64,000 bases of DNA from Paenibacillus oryzisoli (GCF_001653565.1 NZ_LYPB01000058.1:1-64000), one strand, 5' to 3'. Positions 11,068 through 19,549 are shown, counted from the stretch's first letter. Numbers and translations: made by a program. The notes: a model not told the origin generated them from the sequence alone.

Positions 11068-11775
11068 CTAAAACAAATCTTCTCTAACTCCTGTTGCGAC
11101 CGCCCGATCCCACTTCATAAAATACTCATACCGCCCAAACCGCGTCAGTGCTTCCTGATCTGGCAGCCAAACCCATTCGTCAATTTCCGTCTGACAGCGG
11201 TGTGCACGGAATGCCGCGAGCTTCGCTTCGAGATGTGCATGTACGTCGATTCGTGCAATTTCCCTCAGTGTGTAGCCAAACCGCTCCGGCCGCGCCATCG
11301 CGTCGCCGAATGAAATGAAATACAGCGAGCCCCGCTGTCCGGTGCGCTGGAAAGCCGCCGTCGTCGCTTTACCAATAGCGCAGTGATCGGGATGTCCACC
11401 CAGCACTTCGTGAAACGTCAGGACAACATCCGGCTGCAACTCCTCAATCAGCGCCGCTATGCGCGTGATAAGGCTCTCTTCCTCGACGAATTCCACCGTT
11501 TTATCGCGAATATCCAAAAAGATCAGCCGCTTCACACCTAAATGCCCGCATGCCTCGTTAAGTTCAATTTCACGGGCTGCCGCCATGGTTTCCCGATTAA
11601 GATATGGCGGGTTCCCCATGCGCCGTCCCATATCGCCCCGCGTCGCGCTCACGAGCGTAATCTCAACGCCCTCTCTTGCATATTTCGCCAGCGTGCCGCC
11701 GCAAATGAACGATTCATCATCCGGATGCGCGAAGACTGCGAGTAATCTTTTGCCTTTGTTAGCTGTTGTATTCAT
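11068..11775 (-). CDS. bshB2: Bacillithiol biosynthesis deacetylase BshB2 (PIG-L/LmbE family)
   Basis: 235 residues, a typical length. Zinc-binding motifs of the LmbE family are visible: AHPDDESFICGGTLA near the N-terminus and HPDHCAIGKAT in the middle. The enzyme removes acetate from GlcNAc-malate in bacillithiol synthesis, and some members instead act on bacillithiol conjugates. Its neighbour is yojF, overlapping by 4 bp (stop and start share ATGA), exactly the yojF-yojG (bshB2) arrangement of Bacillus subtilis. This supports the BshB2 call over other PIG-L deacetylases. Confidence 0.87.
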   Translation of the reverse strand: MNTTANKGKRLLAVFAHPDDESFICGGTLAKYAREGVEITLVSATRGDMGRRMGNPPYLNRETMAAAREIELNEACGHLGVKRLIFLDIRDKTVEFVEEESLITRIAALIEELQPDVVLTFHEVLGGHPDHCAIGKATTAAFQRTGQRGSLYFISFGDAMARPERFGYTLREIARIDVHAHLEAKLAAFRAHRCQTEIDEWVWLPDQEALTRFGRYEYFMKWDRAVATGVREDLF

Positions 11776-12083
11776 TCCGGAAATGGCTCCTTTCCCAGAT
11801 GCAGCGCCACATTCATTCTGCCTCGGTCATCATATCCGGCTAGCAGCAAGCGCCCCTGCTCGTCAACTTCATAATGCGTAAGTGCCTCCATGCGAAGCCA
11901 GCCATGCCCATCGTAACGGACCGCCGCCCGATAAGGCCCTTTCCCTGCGATGAAAGCGTGTGTCACACTCACCTTGAAATTACGAACAAACATATAAGAC
12001 GTTGCTTCACTATGTACATAAACATCAGACCCCACAAAGGTCTGCAGTTCTTTTGCTACCTGATTTTTATCTATGATGTTCAT
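11772..12083 (-). CDS. yojF: YojF-family protein (DUF1806)
   Basis: A 103-residue soluble protein of the YojF family, conserved beside bshB2 in Bacillales. I know of no established biochemical function; its constant pairing suggests a role linked to bacillithiol. The start at 12083 (MNIIDKN) has AAGAGAG 9 bases upstream. An ATG two codons earlier and a TTG further upstream are less well spaced. Translationally coupled to bshB2. Confidence 0.82.
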   Translation of the reverse strand: MNIIDKNQVAKELQTFVGSDVYVHSEATSYMFVRNFKVSVTHAFIAGKGPYRAAVRYDGHGWLRMEALTHYEVDEQGRLLLAGYDDRGRMNVALHLGKEPFPE

Positions 12084-12232
12084 CTCCATCAACTCTCTTT
12101 TCAAACAGGATTTTGTTGCCCCTATACTGTAACATAAGTTTGTACATTTAACGTAGAAAAACGCTTCTAATTGATCAACAATAGCTCAGACATACTTCGC
12201 TTCAAACCCGATTCGTGCACGCTTTTATGTTG

Positions 12233-12275
12233 AAAAAACTGCCCTAAAAGTAGATACATCTACTTCCGGACAGTT
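12233..12275 (-). terminator. Intrinsic terminator of the M24 peptidase gene
   Basis: On the minus strand AACTGTCC pairs with GGGCAGTT around an inner AGTAGAT/ATCTACT stem, followed by six T. It lies about 80 bp beyond the peptidase stop. Confidence 0.8.
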
Positions 12276-12354
12276 ATCTTGTTTATCTGAATGCATCAAA
12301 CGTAATAAGCAGAACGTAAATCGAGAAATAGCGATAACTCTTCCTATATCATTC

Positions 12355-13542
12355 TTATAGACGACGTATCCCATCCCGGGAAACGGTCAATTTCTCGTAT
12401 CCATCTTCTGTAATCAGATACGTATCCTCAACACCAACAACGCCCCGCCCAGGGAAGGTGAACTTGGGTTCAATTGCGATGACCATGCCTGGTGCCAGCG
12501 GGTATTTGAAGCCTTTGGCGAGGACGGGTAACTCGTCAATTTCGAGCCCGATGCCATGACCAAGGAATTTCACTTGGTCAGCGCCGTACCCCATGAAGTG
12601 GGCGCTCAGCCCAGCTTCCTGCACTTGATCCAGCGCGAGCAGATACAGATGCTCGGCAATTGTGCCCGGCTGCAGCCTAGCTTCCGTGGCACGGAGGACC
12701 TCCTCCGCCACGTCATAGGCACGCTGCAGCTCGGGGTCTAGATCGCCGATCACGAGCGTACGCGTCTGATCGATCAAATACCCGTCGATGGTGCAGCCAA
12801 TATCGACGAGAAGCGGTTCGCCGCGCTGAATCAGCGCGCGGCCTGAGCTCTGCGGGCTGGACGGGTGAAGCCCCGTGCCCCCGGCCGGCCCGTCAAAATA
12901 GGTGGGCACCGCTGCCGATGCGCCTGATGCGACCATTCCGGTGATTAACTCGGAATTGTAAGCGCGCATGCGCATCAGCCCTTGGTGCCCGCGCAATCTG
13001 AGCTGATGCTCGATGAGCGCCATCAGCTCAAACTCCGCCATCCCCTCACGAATGTGGGGGATGACCGCCTCCAGCGCGTCGTCGACGACGCGCGCTGCCG
13101 CCCGAATCGCCGTGACTTCGTCCGGCGATTTGATCATGCGCTGCTCTCGCACGAGCAGCGAGCCGTCCTCCCAGACCGCGCCGGGCAGCGCGGTCTGGAG
13201 CTTCATGTACAGCTGGACGGGTAACACGTCCAGCTCTGTCGCTACGCGCAGCCGCTCAGCCGCCGCTGCATCAGCGCTGCCCATGCGAGCGCGCAGCCGC
13301 TCGCCGAGCGTCTTCCAAGATCCGAGCGCTTCTACGGCCGCTGCCGCTTCCTCCTCCGCTCGAACCAAACTTCGGCGAACGAGATAGATCGCTTCGCCCT
13401 CCGTCGGAATAAACAAATATCCCGTCTGCATCGAGCCACAGTAGTAATATATATCAACATTGTGCGTGACCAAGAAACCTGACCACCCGCGTTTACGCAT
13501 CTCATCTTGCAGCCACCGCTGCCTTTGTTCAAAAATTGTCAT
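12355..13542 (-). CDS. M24 family metallopeptidase (Xaa-Pro aminopeptidase-like)
   Basis: 395 residues. An N-terminal creatinase-type domain (about 1-135) precedes a pita-bread M24 catalytic domain. Metal ligands are all visible: Asp in LLVDIGC, Asp in IDQTRT, His in GHGIGLEID, Glu in IEPKFTFPG and Glu in GVEDTYL. Such enzymes release N-terminal residues before proline in the cytoplasm. The ATG at 13542 has AGGAG 9 bases upstream; two further upstream in-frame starts are too close to it. Codon usage is GC-richer in the middle than in flanking genes. It is monocistronic. Confidence 0.88.
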   Translation of the reverse strand: MTIFEQRQRWLQDEMRKRGWSGFLVTHNVDIYYYCGSMQTGYLFIPTEGEAIYLVRRSLVRAEEEAAAAVEALGSWKTLGERLRARMGSADAAAAERLRVATELDVLPVQLYMKLQTALPGAVWEDGSLLVREQRMIKSPDEVTAIRAAARVVDDALEAVIPHIREGMAEFELMALIEHQLRLRGHQGLMRMRAYNSELITGMVASGASAAVPTYFDGPAGGTGLHPSSPQSSGRALIQRGEPLLVDIGCTIDGYLIDQTRTLVIGDLDPELQRAYDVAEEVLRATEARLQPGTIAEHLYLLALDQVQEAGLSAHFMGYGADQVKFLGHGIGLEIDELPVLAKGFKYPLAPGMVIAIEPKFTFPGRGVVGVEDTYLITEDGYEKLTVSRDGIRRL

Positions 13543-13695
13543 CACCATCGACTCCTATACGCCGTAGATTAACACCTCACCTTCACATTATACATGGAAA
13601 TAACCATTGTCGCTCTAACCTCACTCTACCTCCACTAGCTACTTCTATATACATCACTAATAAACGAGATCTAACATTACTCTCAGAGAGATAAC

Positions 13696-13855
13696 ACTGC
13701 AGAATTTCGCTTTTAAGTCATCCAAATCACTGGGGTTGTAGATACTACAGAAGTTTGTTAAACAAGTTGCCACAGTTGTAGATACTACAGAATTTCGTTA
13801 AACGAGTTGTGTTAGTTGCTGAAGCTGCAAGTTTTGTACGATAAATTAAGCCAAC
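13696..13855. repeat. 40-bp tandem repeats in an intergenic gap
   Basis: Two closely matching 40-bp units begin with TTGTAGATACTACAGAA at 13736 and 13776. A diverged third unit starts at 13816, and a partial related segment (CTGCAGAATTTCG) lies just before. Each unit carries the small palindrome GTAGATACTAC. No spacers or associated proteins occur, so this is not a CRISPR. Confidence 0.7.
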
Positions 13856-14030
13856 AAGAACCTGAAGGCCTTCGCTACACCACCCCCGATAAAATAGATG
13901 GATTTTCTGTATCTAATTCATCCCCTTTTGGGCCCATTTGCAGAATAAAATTTTCTCCAGCTATTTACGTCGATTTTTGTGGATTTGAATAGTTTGGACG
14001 GAATTACCTGTACTTGTTCCATTTATATTC

Positions 14031-14080
14031 AAATAAACACCTATTTCGCTCGAAATAGCTGTATGTTTTCCAGTTAAAAG
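14031..14080. repeat. Dispersed intergenic repeat, copy 2
   Basis: ATTTCGCTCGAAATAGCTGT followed by a TCCAGTTAAAA tail matches the order and most bases of the element at 2719-2770. It lies in a gene-free gap. Confidence 0.5.
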
Positions 14081-14105
14081 CCGCTAGTTAAGCCCATCCC
14101 CTCGC

Positions 14106-14440
14106 TTGTCCTTTCTGGTCTGGTCAGGTCAGGGCCGAGCCGGTTGGATTGGAGGCGGTTGGGTTGGGTTGGGTTGGGTTGGGTTGGCTCTCCTTTCCTT
14201 TCCTTTCCTTTCCTTTCCTTTCCTTTCCTCTGCCCTGATCTACTCTTATCTGAACTTATTTACTCTTGTGTGGTCTTATCTACTCTTGTGCGGTCTTATC
14301 TACTCTTGTGCGGTCTTATCTACTCTTATCTACTCTTCTGTACCCTGGGCCGCTCTACTCTGCTATCATCTTGTCTTGCCCGGCCTTGTCTTGCCTATCT
14401 CCTCTTCGCCTTACCCCCCCCTCACTCCCCCTTCGCCACC
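14106..14440. repeat. Low-complexity tract: (GGGTT)n, (TCCTT)n and TCTACTCTT repeats
   Basis: About five GGGTT units (14157-14187) abut about eight TCCTT units (14191-14229). Then come degenerate repeats of a TTATCTACTCTTGTGCGGTC-like unit to about 14345 and a C-rich tail. One strand is purine-rich across adjacent blocks, so G-quadruplex or triplex structures are possible. It lies just downstream of the last pilus gene. The three long plus-strand frames here are compositional artefacts. Confidence 0.75.
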
Positions 14441-14446
14441 CCCACC

Positions 14447-14929
14447 TCAATAAACCATCTCGGCCGCAGACTTAATCGTCCACGTTATCGGCTGCAACAC
14501 CGTATACGTCCGCGGAAACACCAACCGAATGAACATAATAACACCAGGTCGTTCCAAGGTAACGGAGTAATCCTGACTGTCATCACGATACGTATAGGGA
14601 AATATTTCGCCTTCATTAACAATCTTAAATAAGTCTACCACCACCGCGCTCTGCAAAAATGTATCCGACAAGGGCTCATTCTGCGCATTCAAGCGTAAGT
14701 TGGCCTGCAAATAGGCCATCGCAGCCTCCCTTGCTTTCGTCTCATCTATGGCATGAATCCCTTGTGCTAGCTTCCCTTCATCACTTTGTTGAGCAGCCGC
14801 ATGCACGGCATTGTTCAGCCCGTGTTTTCCTTGAAATACGGTATGCATAGCCAACTCTTCATCCGTCTGAAGGCCGTACAACGACATGAATACAACGCTC
14901 ATTAATACCATTAACAGCAGCTTATACAC
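14447..14929 (-). CDS. Pseudopilin-like secreted/membrane protein, last gene of the Tad-type operon
   Basis: 160 residues with an N-terminal hydrophobic segment (about 3-20) directly after a Met-Tyr-Lys start, and the rest predicted extracytoplasmic. No named domain is recognised. Its size, single N-terminal anchor and place at the end of the tad operon fit a TadE/TadF-like minor pseudopilin, which is inferred. It ends just before the low-complexity tract, and no clear terminator hairpin is seen. Confidence 0.6.
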   Translation of the reverse strand: MYKLLLMVLMSVVFMSLYGLQTDEELAMHTVFQGKHGLNNAVHAAAQQSDEGKLAQGIHAIDETKAREAAMAYLQANLRLNAQNEPLSDTFLQSAVVVDLFKIVNEGEIFPYTYRDDSQDYSVTLERPGVIMFIRLVFPRTYTVLQPITWTIKSAAEMVY

Positions 14930-14954
14930 GCCATTCCCTCAACTTTCACGGCTC

Positions 14955-15380
14955 TCACGGCACATATTCACTCATCTTCATGCCCGTCGCACCCATTCGA
15001 TCGGATGCCAGCGGCACCGAAATGCCGACAAGCCCATCAATGACAAAAAGTCGCTGATACGGATACGTAATCGTTAACCTCAAGCCTGTTCCTCGCCAGA
15101 CCGGTGCACTTGCGTCCATGCCACTAATGCCTGAATCGGTAGCCACTGCATAGGCAAGTTCATCAACCATAAACCCTCTTTCCGCCATACGCTCCCTGGA
15201 TGCGGCAATCATTGCTGCATTGATATACCCATGCCTGCCATTCGCACCGACCTCGAGCAGATAATCGACTTCCTTTTGCAGCACCGCCTGCCGAACAATA
15301 ATAATATGCTTATACACTGGCGCGAACATGAACCAACAGAGCATTGTCGCAAATAGAATAAATACCAGAATCTGCTTCAT
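14955..15380 (-). CDS. TadE-like minor pseudopilin candidate
   Basis: 141 residues with an N-terminal hydrophobic helix (about 4-28), then an extracytoplasmic domain with a segment on Gly-Arg-His-Gly-Tyr-Ile and a C-terminal portion naming no known family. The start overlaps the end of the preceding small gene by 4 bp. The architecture resembles TadE-type minor pilins but no conserved glutamate-type prepilin cleavage motif is obvious. Confidence 0.55.
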   Translation of the reverse strand: MKQILVFILFATMLCWFMFAPVYKHIIIVRQAVLQKEVDYLLEVGANGRHGYINAAMIAASRERMAERGFMVDELAYAVATDSGISGMDASAPVWRGTGLRLTITYPYQRLFVIDGLVGISVPLASDRMGATGMKMSEYVP

Positions 15381-15523
15381 GGATTAATCCGCTCAATAGA
15401 TCCACTAATCCTAGCCCCGCTATTGCTTACCTGTTTGCGAGTTCCTGTATTTCCCCCAACGACATCCATATAGATGCCGATTACTACAATCATCAACAGC
15501 ACTGCTACTAGAATAGACCTCAT
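15377..15523 (-). CDS. Small single-span protein B of the Tad-type operon
   Basis: 48 residues starting MRSILVAVLLM with a short AGGAT ribosome site. A hydrophobic helix fills residues 4-22, followed by a polar tail with Gly-rich NTGTRKQV. It is a paralog of the next gene upstream: both share MR(N/S)ILV starts, the same length and an NxGTG/STG turn. They sit where Flp pilin genes would be expected, but the hydrophobic helix starts at residue 4, leaving no leader to cleave. Confidence 0.6.
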   Translation of the reverse strand: MRSILVAVLLMIVVIGIYMDVVGGNTGTRKQVSNSGARISGSIERINP

Positions 15524-15539
15524 ACATATCCTGCCATCT

Positions 15540-15689
15540 CTATGGGGTAAGTGCTGTAATATTCGTATTCGCAGTCGTCCCGTGAGTCCCGATATTTCTT
15601 CGCATTCCTGTTGAGCCATCATTAATAATCGATGTAAACAATAAAGCCACTACGATCAACATCATCACCGTTACCAAAATATTTCTCAT
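15540..15689 (-). CDS. Small single-span protein A of the Tad-type operon
   Basis: 49 residues starting MRNILVTVMML with GGGAG 9 bases upstream. One membrane helix (residues 4-21) and a polar tail ending in TNITALTP. It is similar to the 48-residue neighbour, so the two arose by tandem duplication. Pilin-like subunit is the best guess, from position only. Confidence 0.6.
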   Translation of the reverse strand: MRNILVTVMMLIVVALLFTSIINDGSTGMRRNIGTHGTTANTNITALTP

Positions 15690-15711
15690 TTTCTTATTCT
15701 CCCATCGCATG

Positions 15712-16611
15712 TTAGTTAAGTGCATCAAATAATCGTTGCCCTTCGGCGATCCACGGGTACATAAACACCCGAAATGTATTTAGAATCGGCAGTCCCGCAA
15801 GTACAAAAAGCACATACGATACCGTTTCCTTCTTACTGTCGCGAATCAATTCCATCTTCTCTTTGTAATCCTGAATACGTTGCTTCAGCAGGTCGTAGTA
15901 GCCCCCATGTTCATTCAGCCTGAGCGCATTCAACGTTTCGCCAAAACTATGAGCTTCTTCGGTTCCCAGCCTCTTTTTAAAAAGAGTAATCGCCTCTTCG
16001 GCCCCTTGGTACCATTCATTAAGCAGCAGCTGCACATGAGCTCGAGTGGATGTCGTCTGACCGACACATAAGGATAATTTATCATGCAGATTTAATTTCG
16101 AATCGTTATAGTATAAGAGCTGTCGACTGATTGCATAAATATCCCGTACGATGCGCTGTGATCGCTTTTCTTTGAGCTGGGCTAGTACTTTGCCATCCCA
16201 TATAAGAAAAATCGACACGATAGCCGCTCCAACTAATACGTATGCAGGCTGTATGTTCAATGCGATCCAAGGACGCTCGATGGCCGCATATCCCATACCG
16301 CCTACTAGCATTATTCCTGCCAAAAGTAATCTTCTTGCTCCCTCATACAGGATTGCATTCAGCCAAATCCCACATCCCAATAACAACTGGCGCTTCGCCT
16401 CCACCGCTTTCGTATTCATGCCCAGCATTTTATACAAAAACGGGGGGAATTCAGCCTCTTTGAGCGTACTCTTTACCTGTAGGGACCGCCATCTTCTCTT
16501 GCGCGCTGGTATGTACCTTAAACCTTGGTAAATCATCATCATAAATAGTATAAATAATAGCAAACGCGACGCGTACTGCAGCATTATCAGCTGGGTATTG
16601 ACCATAATCAA
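15712..16611 (-). CDS. tadC: TadC-like inner-membrane platform protein
   Basis: 299 residues. Membrane helices lie near the N-terminus (about 10-28), at about 85-140 and at the C-terminus (245-265), around a cytoplasmic T2SSF-like helical domain. Together with TadB it would form the platform on which the TadA ATPase acts in type IVb pilus assembly. It follows tadB by 14 bp. The call rests on domain layout and order next to tadB. Confidence 0.75.
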   Translation of the reverse strand: MIMVNTQLIMLQYASRLLLFILFMMMIYQGLRYIPARKRRWRSLQVKSTLKEAEFPPFLYKMLGMNTKAVEAKRQLLLGCGIWLNAILYEGARRLLLAGIMLVGGMGYAAIERPWIALNIQPAYVLVGAAIVSIFLIWDGKVLAQLKEKRSQRIVRDIYAISRQLLYYNDSKLNLHDKLSLCVGQTTSTRAHVQLLLNEWYQGAEEAITLFKKRLGTEEAHSFGETLNALRLNEHGGYYDLLKQRIQDYKEKMELIRDSKKETVSYVLFVLAGLPILNTFRVFMYPWIAEGQRLFDALN

Positions 16612-16625
16612 AGGGATTCACCACC

Positions 16626-17555
16626 TCACATTCTTCGCATCGACAAGTAGATCCCCATCAGAAACGACACAAAAATTAGCAATAAGGCATCCAAAATCAT
16701 ATTCCGACCCTCAGGATCGATCACATAATATAAATAAGCGTTATCTGCGTTTACCTTAAAGTTAATCCACATGAATAAGACCAAGAATCCAATTGGTGTA
16801 AAGTTAGCGATTCGAATTTCCAACAGTCGATTGCGTTCCATTTGATCAAAACGCTGTGCTTTGCGCATGTCAGTGATCAGCTCCTTCAAGCTTTCCCCGA
16901 CATAACTTCCCTCCTTCAAGGCCACTCGCATAATCCCTGTAAAATAGTCCGCCCAGACGTGACCCAGGGTCAGGTTGAAAATGCGCAAGCTTTCTTCCGT
17001 ATCTCTTTGCGTCATAAGATGACGGTATAATTGCTCGAAAACAGGCTTAATCGGGTACAGGATACGATTTTCCTCAATGCAATACTTCAGTGCGATTTTC
17101 ATATTCTGATTAGGATCCATCATATACGATTGAAAAAACACTTCAACAGCAGGTAGGAACTCAAGTCTCGTTCGCAAACGGACGCTTACCAGTTTCAGAC
17201 GAAGCAGCAAATACGGCAGCGAGGTGCCAATCATCGTCATAATAAGCGCGCCTTTGAAGGTTTGAAAAAACACACCACCAGCCAACAAGCCAACTAACAA
17301 CCCTATCAAACTTATGGTGAGCACAGCTTGCAAACTTAATCTAGATTCGACGGATTCCAGCAACTCCTTCATATGCTTAACCCAGCCCCATGTCTCCATA
17401 TAAGTAGTGATCCTCGCGCTAACGGCAGACCGCTTTACATAGTGCAGCCTAATCCTAGCCTTGTGTTGTCTAATAACTAGTTCCAGTAGCGCTCGAAAAC
17501 CGACATAAATGAGCACAAATAACAACAAGAGAAAGACATATTTAGCGAAAATCAC
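16626..17555 (-). CDS. tadB: TadB-like inner-membrane platform protein
   Basis: 309 residues with an N-terminal helix (3-22), a pair of helices at about 85-120, a T2SSF-type cytoplasmic domain containing MRVALKEGSYVGESLKEL, and two C-terminal helices (255-300). It starts at GTG 17555, sharing GTGA with the stop of the ATPase fragment, so translation is coupled to the ATPase. In the lysogen that coupling and the native promoter are cut off by the prophage. Confidence 0.8.
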   Translation of the reverse strand: MIFAKYVFLLLLFVLIYVGFRALLELVIRQHKARIRLHYVKRSAVSARITTYMETWGWVKHMKELLESVESRLSLQAVLTISLIGLLVGLLAGGVFFQTFKGALIMTMIGTSLPYLLLRLKLVSVRLRTRLEFLPAVEVFFQSYMMDPNQNMKIALKYCIEENRILYPIKPVFEQLYRHLMTQRDTEESLRIFNLTLGHVWADYFTGIMRVALKEGSYVGESLKELITDMRKAQRFDQMERNRLLEIRIANFTPIGFLVLFMWINFKVNADNAYLYYVIDPEGRNMILDALLLIFVSFLMGIYLSMRRM

Positions 17556-18028
17556 GGCTCATATCCGCCTTCTTCCCCTTCAAGTTCAATAAATCCGTGC
17601 TTCTTCAACAGCGAATGCTGTATGGGATTCCCCTTCTTTATTTTCCGCGATGCATGATGCGACAATTTCCCGGGAAATGACCATTTGTCTGTCGAGTTGT
17701 CATAACATGCTAGATCCGTGACGAAAACGCATTCATTCTCGTAACGGTATTCGACGATTCGCACAATCTTTCTTTTCCCGTGAGCAACCCGCATTTCAAT
17801 GCCGATATGTGTCACAAATTCCGTGATTCTTTTCGTCAAACGCTTCGAATCCATCCCTCTACCGTCCAGCATACACATATCAGTAATCGCATCGGGTACA
17901 TCTTCCAGCTCACTCACATGGACCGTCGTCAAACTGCCTTCATGACCACGCGTACAAGCGCGAACATATAAGTTGGCATCTTCATCCCTTATTTCTGTGT
18001 ACAATGATAAGATGCTTATAGATTGCAA
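17552..18028 (-). pseudogene. tadA: TadA/CpaF-family ATPase, C-terminal fragment (split by the prophage)
   Basis: From about 17,995 leftward the frame encodes the C-terminal 146 residues of a secretion ATPase: the end of Walker B (IRDEDA), the RGHEGSLTTVHVSE His-box and the C-terminal domain. The first 12 codons, from a TTG at 18028, are phage DNA and have no good ribosome site. The missing N-terminal part is at 58,622-59,693. Joining the two at the shared TTTCTG core restores an uninterrupted frame of about 503 codons (reading HAE-IRDEDA). In the present state the fragment is probably not functional. Confidence 0.92.
17992..18011. other. Left prophage attachment site
   Basis: The 6-bp core TTTCTG (17992-17997) is shared with the right end at 58622-58627. 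Phage-side bases GTGTACAATGATAAG (17997-18011) form the right arm of the reconstructed attP dyad. Confidence 0.8.
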
Positions 18029-18052
18029 AATAACTCATTTTCACTCGCTTTG

Positions 18053-18061
18053 TGATATAAT
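18053..18061 (+). promoter_or_regulatory. Extended -10 promoter at the left prophage end
   Basis: TGATATAAT, an extended -10 (TG-N-TATAAT), lies 32 bp before the ATG at 18093. The -35 is poor. The same TGTGATATAAT string occurs before the plus-strand gene at 46229. Confidence 0.55.
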
Positions 18062-18092
18062 ATACATAACGATTACAAAGGGAGTAAGTCGC

Positions 18093-18323
18093 ATGCCCGA
18101 ACAAAACATAGACACATCTAGGCTGCCCAAGTTTAACCACTACACCGAAGCTGTAGAATACTTTGACCGGTTCGGTAAACTCACATTCTTCGGATGGGTA
18201 GGACGTAACAGGCAGATGGCTGTGTACACGTTCCTGAGGAAGAATGGCGTGGAGTACTTTGTGGATATTTATGAGGATGGCGAAGTTGCGGTGAGGTTGA
18301 AGAATAATGTACAGGATTTTTGA
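18093..18323 (+). CDS. Small phage-end protein, unknown
   Basis: 76 residues from ATG 18093, with GGGAG 8 bases upstream. A compact mixed fold with FFGWVGRN and YFVDIYEDGEVAVRL; no known domain is recognised. It is transcribed rightward, against the late operon, from its own promoter just inside the left att site. This is a position typical of accessory (moron) or host-interaction genes expressed in the lysogen. Confidence 0.7.
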   Translation: MPEQNIDTSRLPKFNHYTEAVEYFDRFGKLTFFGWVGRNRQMAVYTFLRKNGVEYFVDIYEDGEVAVRLKNNVQDF

Positions 18324-18336
18324 GGAGGGTTAGATA

Positions 18337-18525
18337 ATGTTAAAAGACCTGAAAGATCGTTTTGATGAAGTGCAAGAATATTACATAGTGAGCGAAAAAG
18401 AATTAGAATGGCTTATTCAACAAGCTGAGAAAGCAGAACGGTATAAAATAGCTCTCGAAAGTGTATACAATGCACCTGCAAGAGAGACAATGAGGAATTA
18501 TGCCGAAAAAGCATTGAAAGAATAA
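18337..18525 (+). CDS. Small helical phage-end protein, unknown
   Basis: 62 residues, mostly charged helix (possible coiled coil), with GAGGAGGG before ATG 18337. It lies 13 bp after the 76-residue gene and ends at a strong terminator, so the two form a short operon. Function unknown. Confidence 0.65.
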   Translation: MLKDLKDRFDEVQEYYIVSEKELEWLIQQAEKAERYKIALESVYNAPARETMRNYAEKALKE

Positions 18526-18530
18526 ACACA

Positions 18531-18572
18531 AAAAAACCTAGCAGGGATACTTTCCCTTACTAGGCTTTTTTT
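18531..18572. terminator. Bidirectional terminator between the left-end operon and the lysis genes
   Basis: CCTAGCAGGGA / TCCCTTACTAGG stem with flanking runs of seven A and seven T. It serves the plus-strand pair and the leftward lysis genes. Confidence 0.88.
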
Positions 18573-18627
18573 GCGACCGAGATACCTCGATCCCTATACA
18601 TATATTACAATTTATTGGTTGACTTGT

Positions 18628-19347
18628 CTACAGTAGTTTCTGTTCTACCATAATTGCATGTACACGGTCTAACCAAGTACGCGCCCACACACCATCACCA
18701 TCGTTTAACTTTGCTTTGTTGTACATAAATTCCGCTTGGTTTTTCACAGCGAAACAACGTTCAATCTGAGCCTCTAACGTCGATTGTTTTCTCTCGATGT
18801 CCATTTCTATTGTTTTAATGTCAGACCGCACACGGCTCATGTCGATTGCCGGGCATGCTTTCGCCTGCAGTTCATTATGTCCCTTTATATCAACGATTGG
18901 CAATACTGCCTTTACAGCCAATATAGCAGCATATAAGGCGATTCGATCCAACTCAGTAAACGTATCGTATAAGAAATTACCTTCCGTACATATATGAACG
19001 GTATACCCGTTATTATCCGACACGCCATACACGAAGTCTAACAGATCGTTAGTCTGGTATATCTGCCCTTCTTTACAGTAGACGTGATACGGCAGCCCCG
19101 GCTCGCCTTTGACGTGTATTGACGTACCTTCGATATGATTCTTCGCATGTCTAGCTGCATCTGCTCCAAGTGCCTTTAAAGAGCCCGTATGATGGACTAC
19201 AATCGTTGTGATTTGTTCAGGAACACGTTCGCCGCACAATTGTTTCCACGAGTAATTTTTATTTTTAGGTAGTTCATCTGTGATATCTTTAATCGGTTGT
19301 AAACTATACCCTGTCGTTGTCAATAGTGAAAGATTGCGTATTGGCAT
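18628..19347 (-). CDS. Endolysin: N-acetylmuramoyl-L-alanine amidase (Amidase_2)
   Basis: 239 residues. The amidase_2/PGRP fold spans about 45-165, with zinc ligands in IVVHHTG (about residue 51) and the His of KGHNEL. The Cys-Pro of KACPAIDMSRVR closes the active site. The C-terminal 70 residues, mostly helical, are a probable wall-binding region of no recognised family. It cuts the amide bond between muramic acid and the peptide stem at lysis. GGGAGG precedes the ATG by 8 bases. It overlaps the holin gene by 44 bp, a classic lysis cassette. Confidence 0.9.
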   Translation of the reverse strand: MPIRNLSLLTTTGYSLQPIKDITDELPKNKNYSWKQLCGERVPEQITTIVVHHTGSLKALGADAARHAKNHIEGTSIHVKGEPGLPYHVYCKEGQIYQTNDLLDFVYGVSDNNGYTVHICTEGNFLYDTFTELDRIALYAAILAVKAVLPIVDIKGHNELQAKACPAIDMSRVRSDIKTIEMDIERKQSTLEAQIERCFAVKNQAEFMYNKAKLNDGDGVWARTWLDRVHAIMVEQKLL

Positions 19348-19546
19348 CTGTCTGCCCTCCCGTAGTTGGTGTCTCTGCTACTTGGGGGTGGATGAAAAAT
19401 CCCGCCAACGATACAGCACCCATGATTAAATCTGCTCCCAGGTCTATGGCAGCATCAGGTATGTCGATGTGGAACATTTGCTTTGCTATTAATGCAATAA
19501 GTGTGAGTATTGGGATGATCAGCTGCTTATTAAATTTCTTATCCAC
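19304..19546 (-). CDS. Holin
   Basis: 80 residues starting at GTG with AGGAGG 8 bases upstream. Two hydrophobic segments (about 8-22 and 34-52) are separated by a short turn, and the C-terminal tail is polar. Size and position next to the amidase fit a phage holin that permeabilises the membrane for endolysin release. No precise holin family is claimed. Confidence 0.78.
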   Translation of the reverse strand: MDKKFNKQLIIPILTLIALIAKQMFHIDIPDAAIDLGADLIMGAVSLAGFFIHPQVAETPTTGGQTDANTQSFTIDNDRV

Positions 19547-19549
19547 CTC

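Noticed and set aside
13696..13855. CRISPR-like tandem 40-bp repeats
   Set aside because: Units are adjacent without unique spacers and there are no cas genes.
14106..14632. Plus-strand frames over the low-complexity tract
   Set aside because: Their sequences only reflect the GGGTT, TCCTT and TCTACTCTT repeats; the real pilus gene lies on the other strand at the right part.
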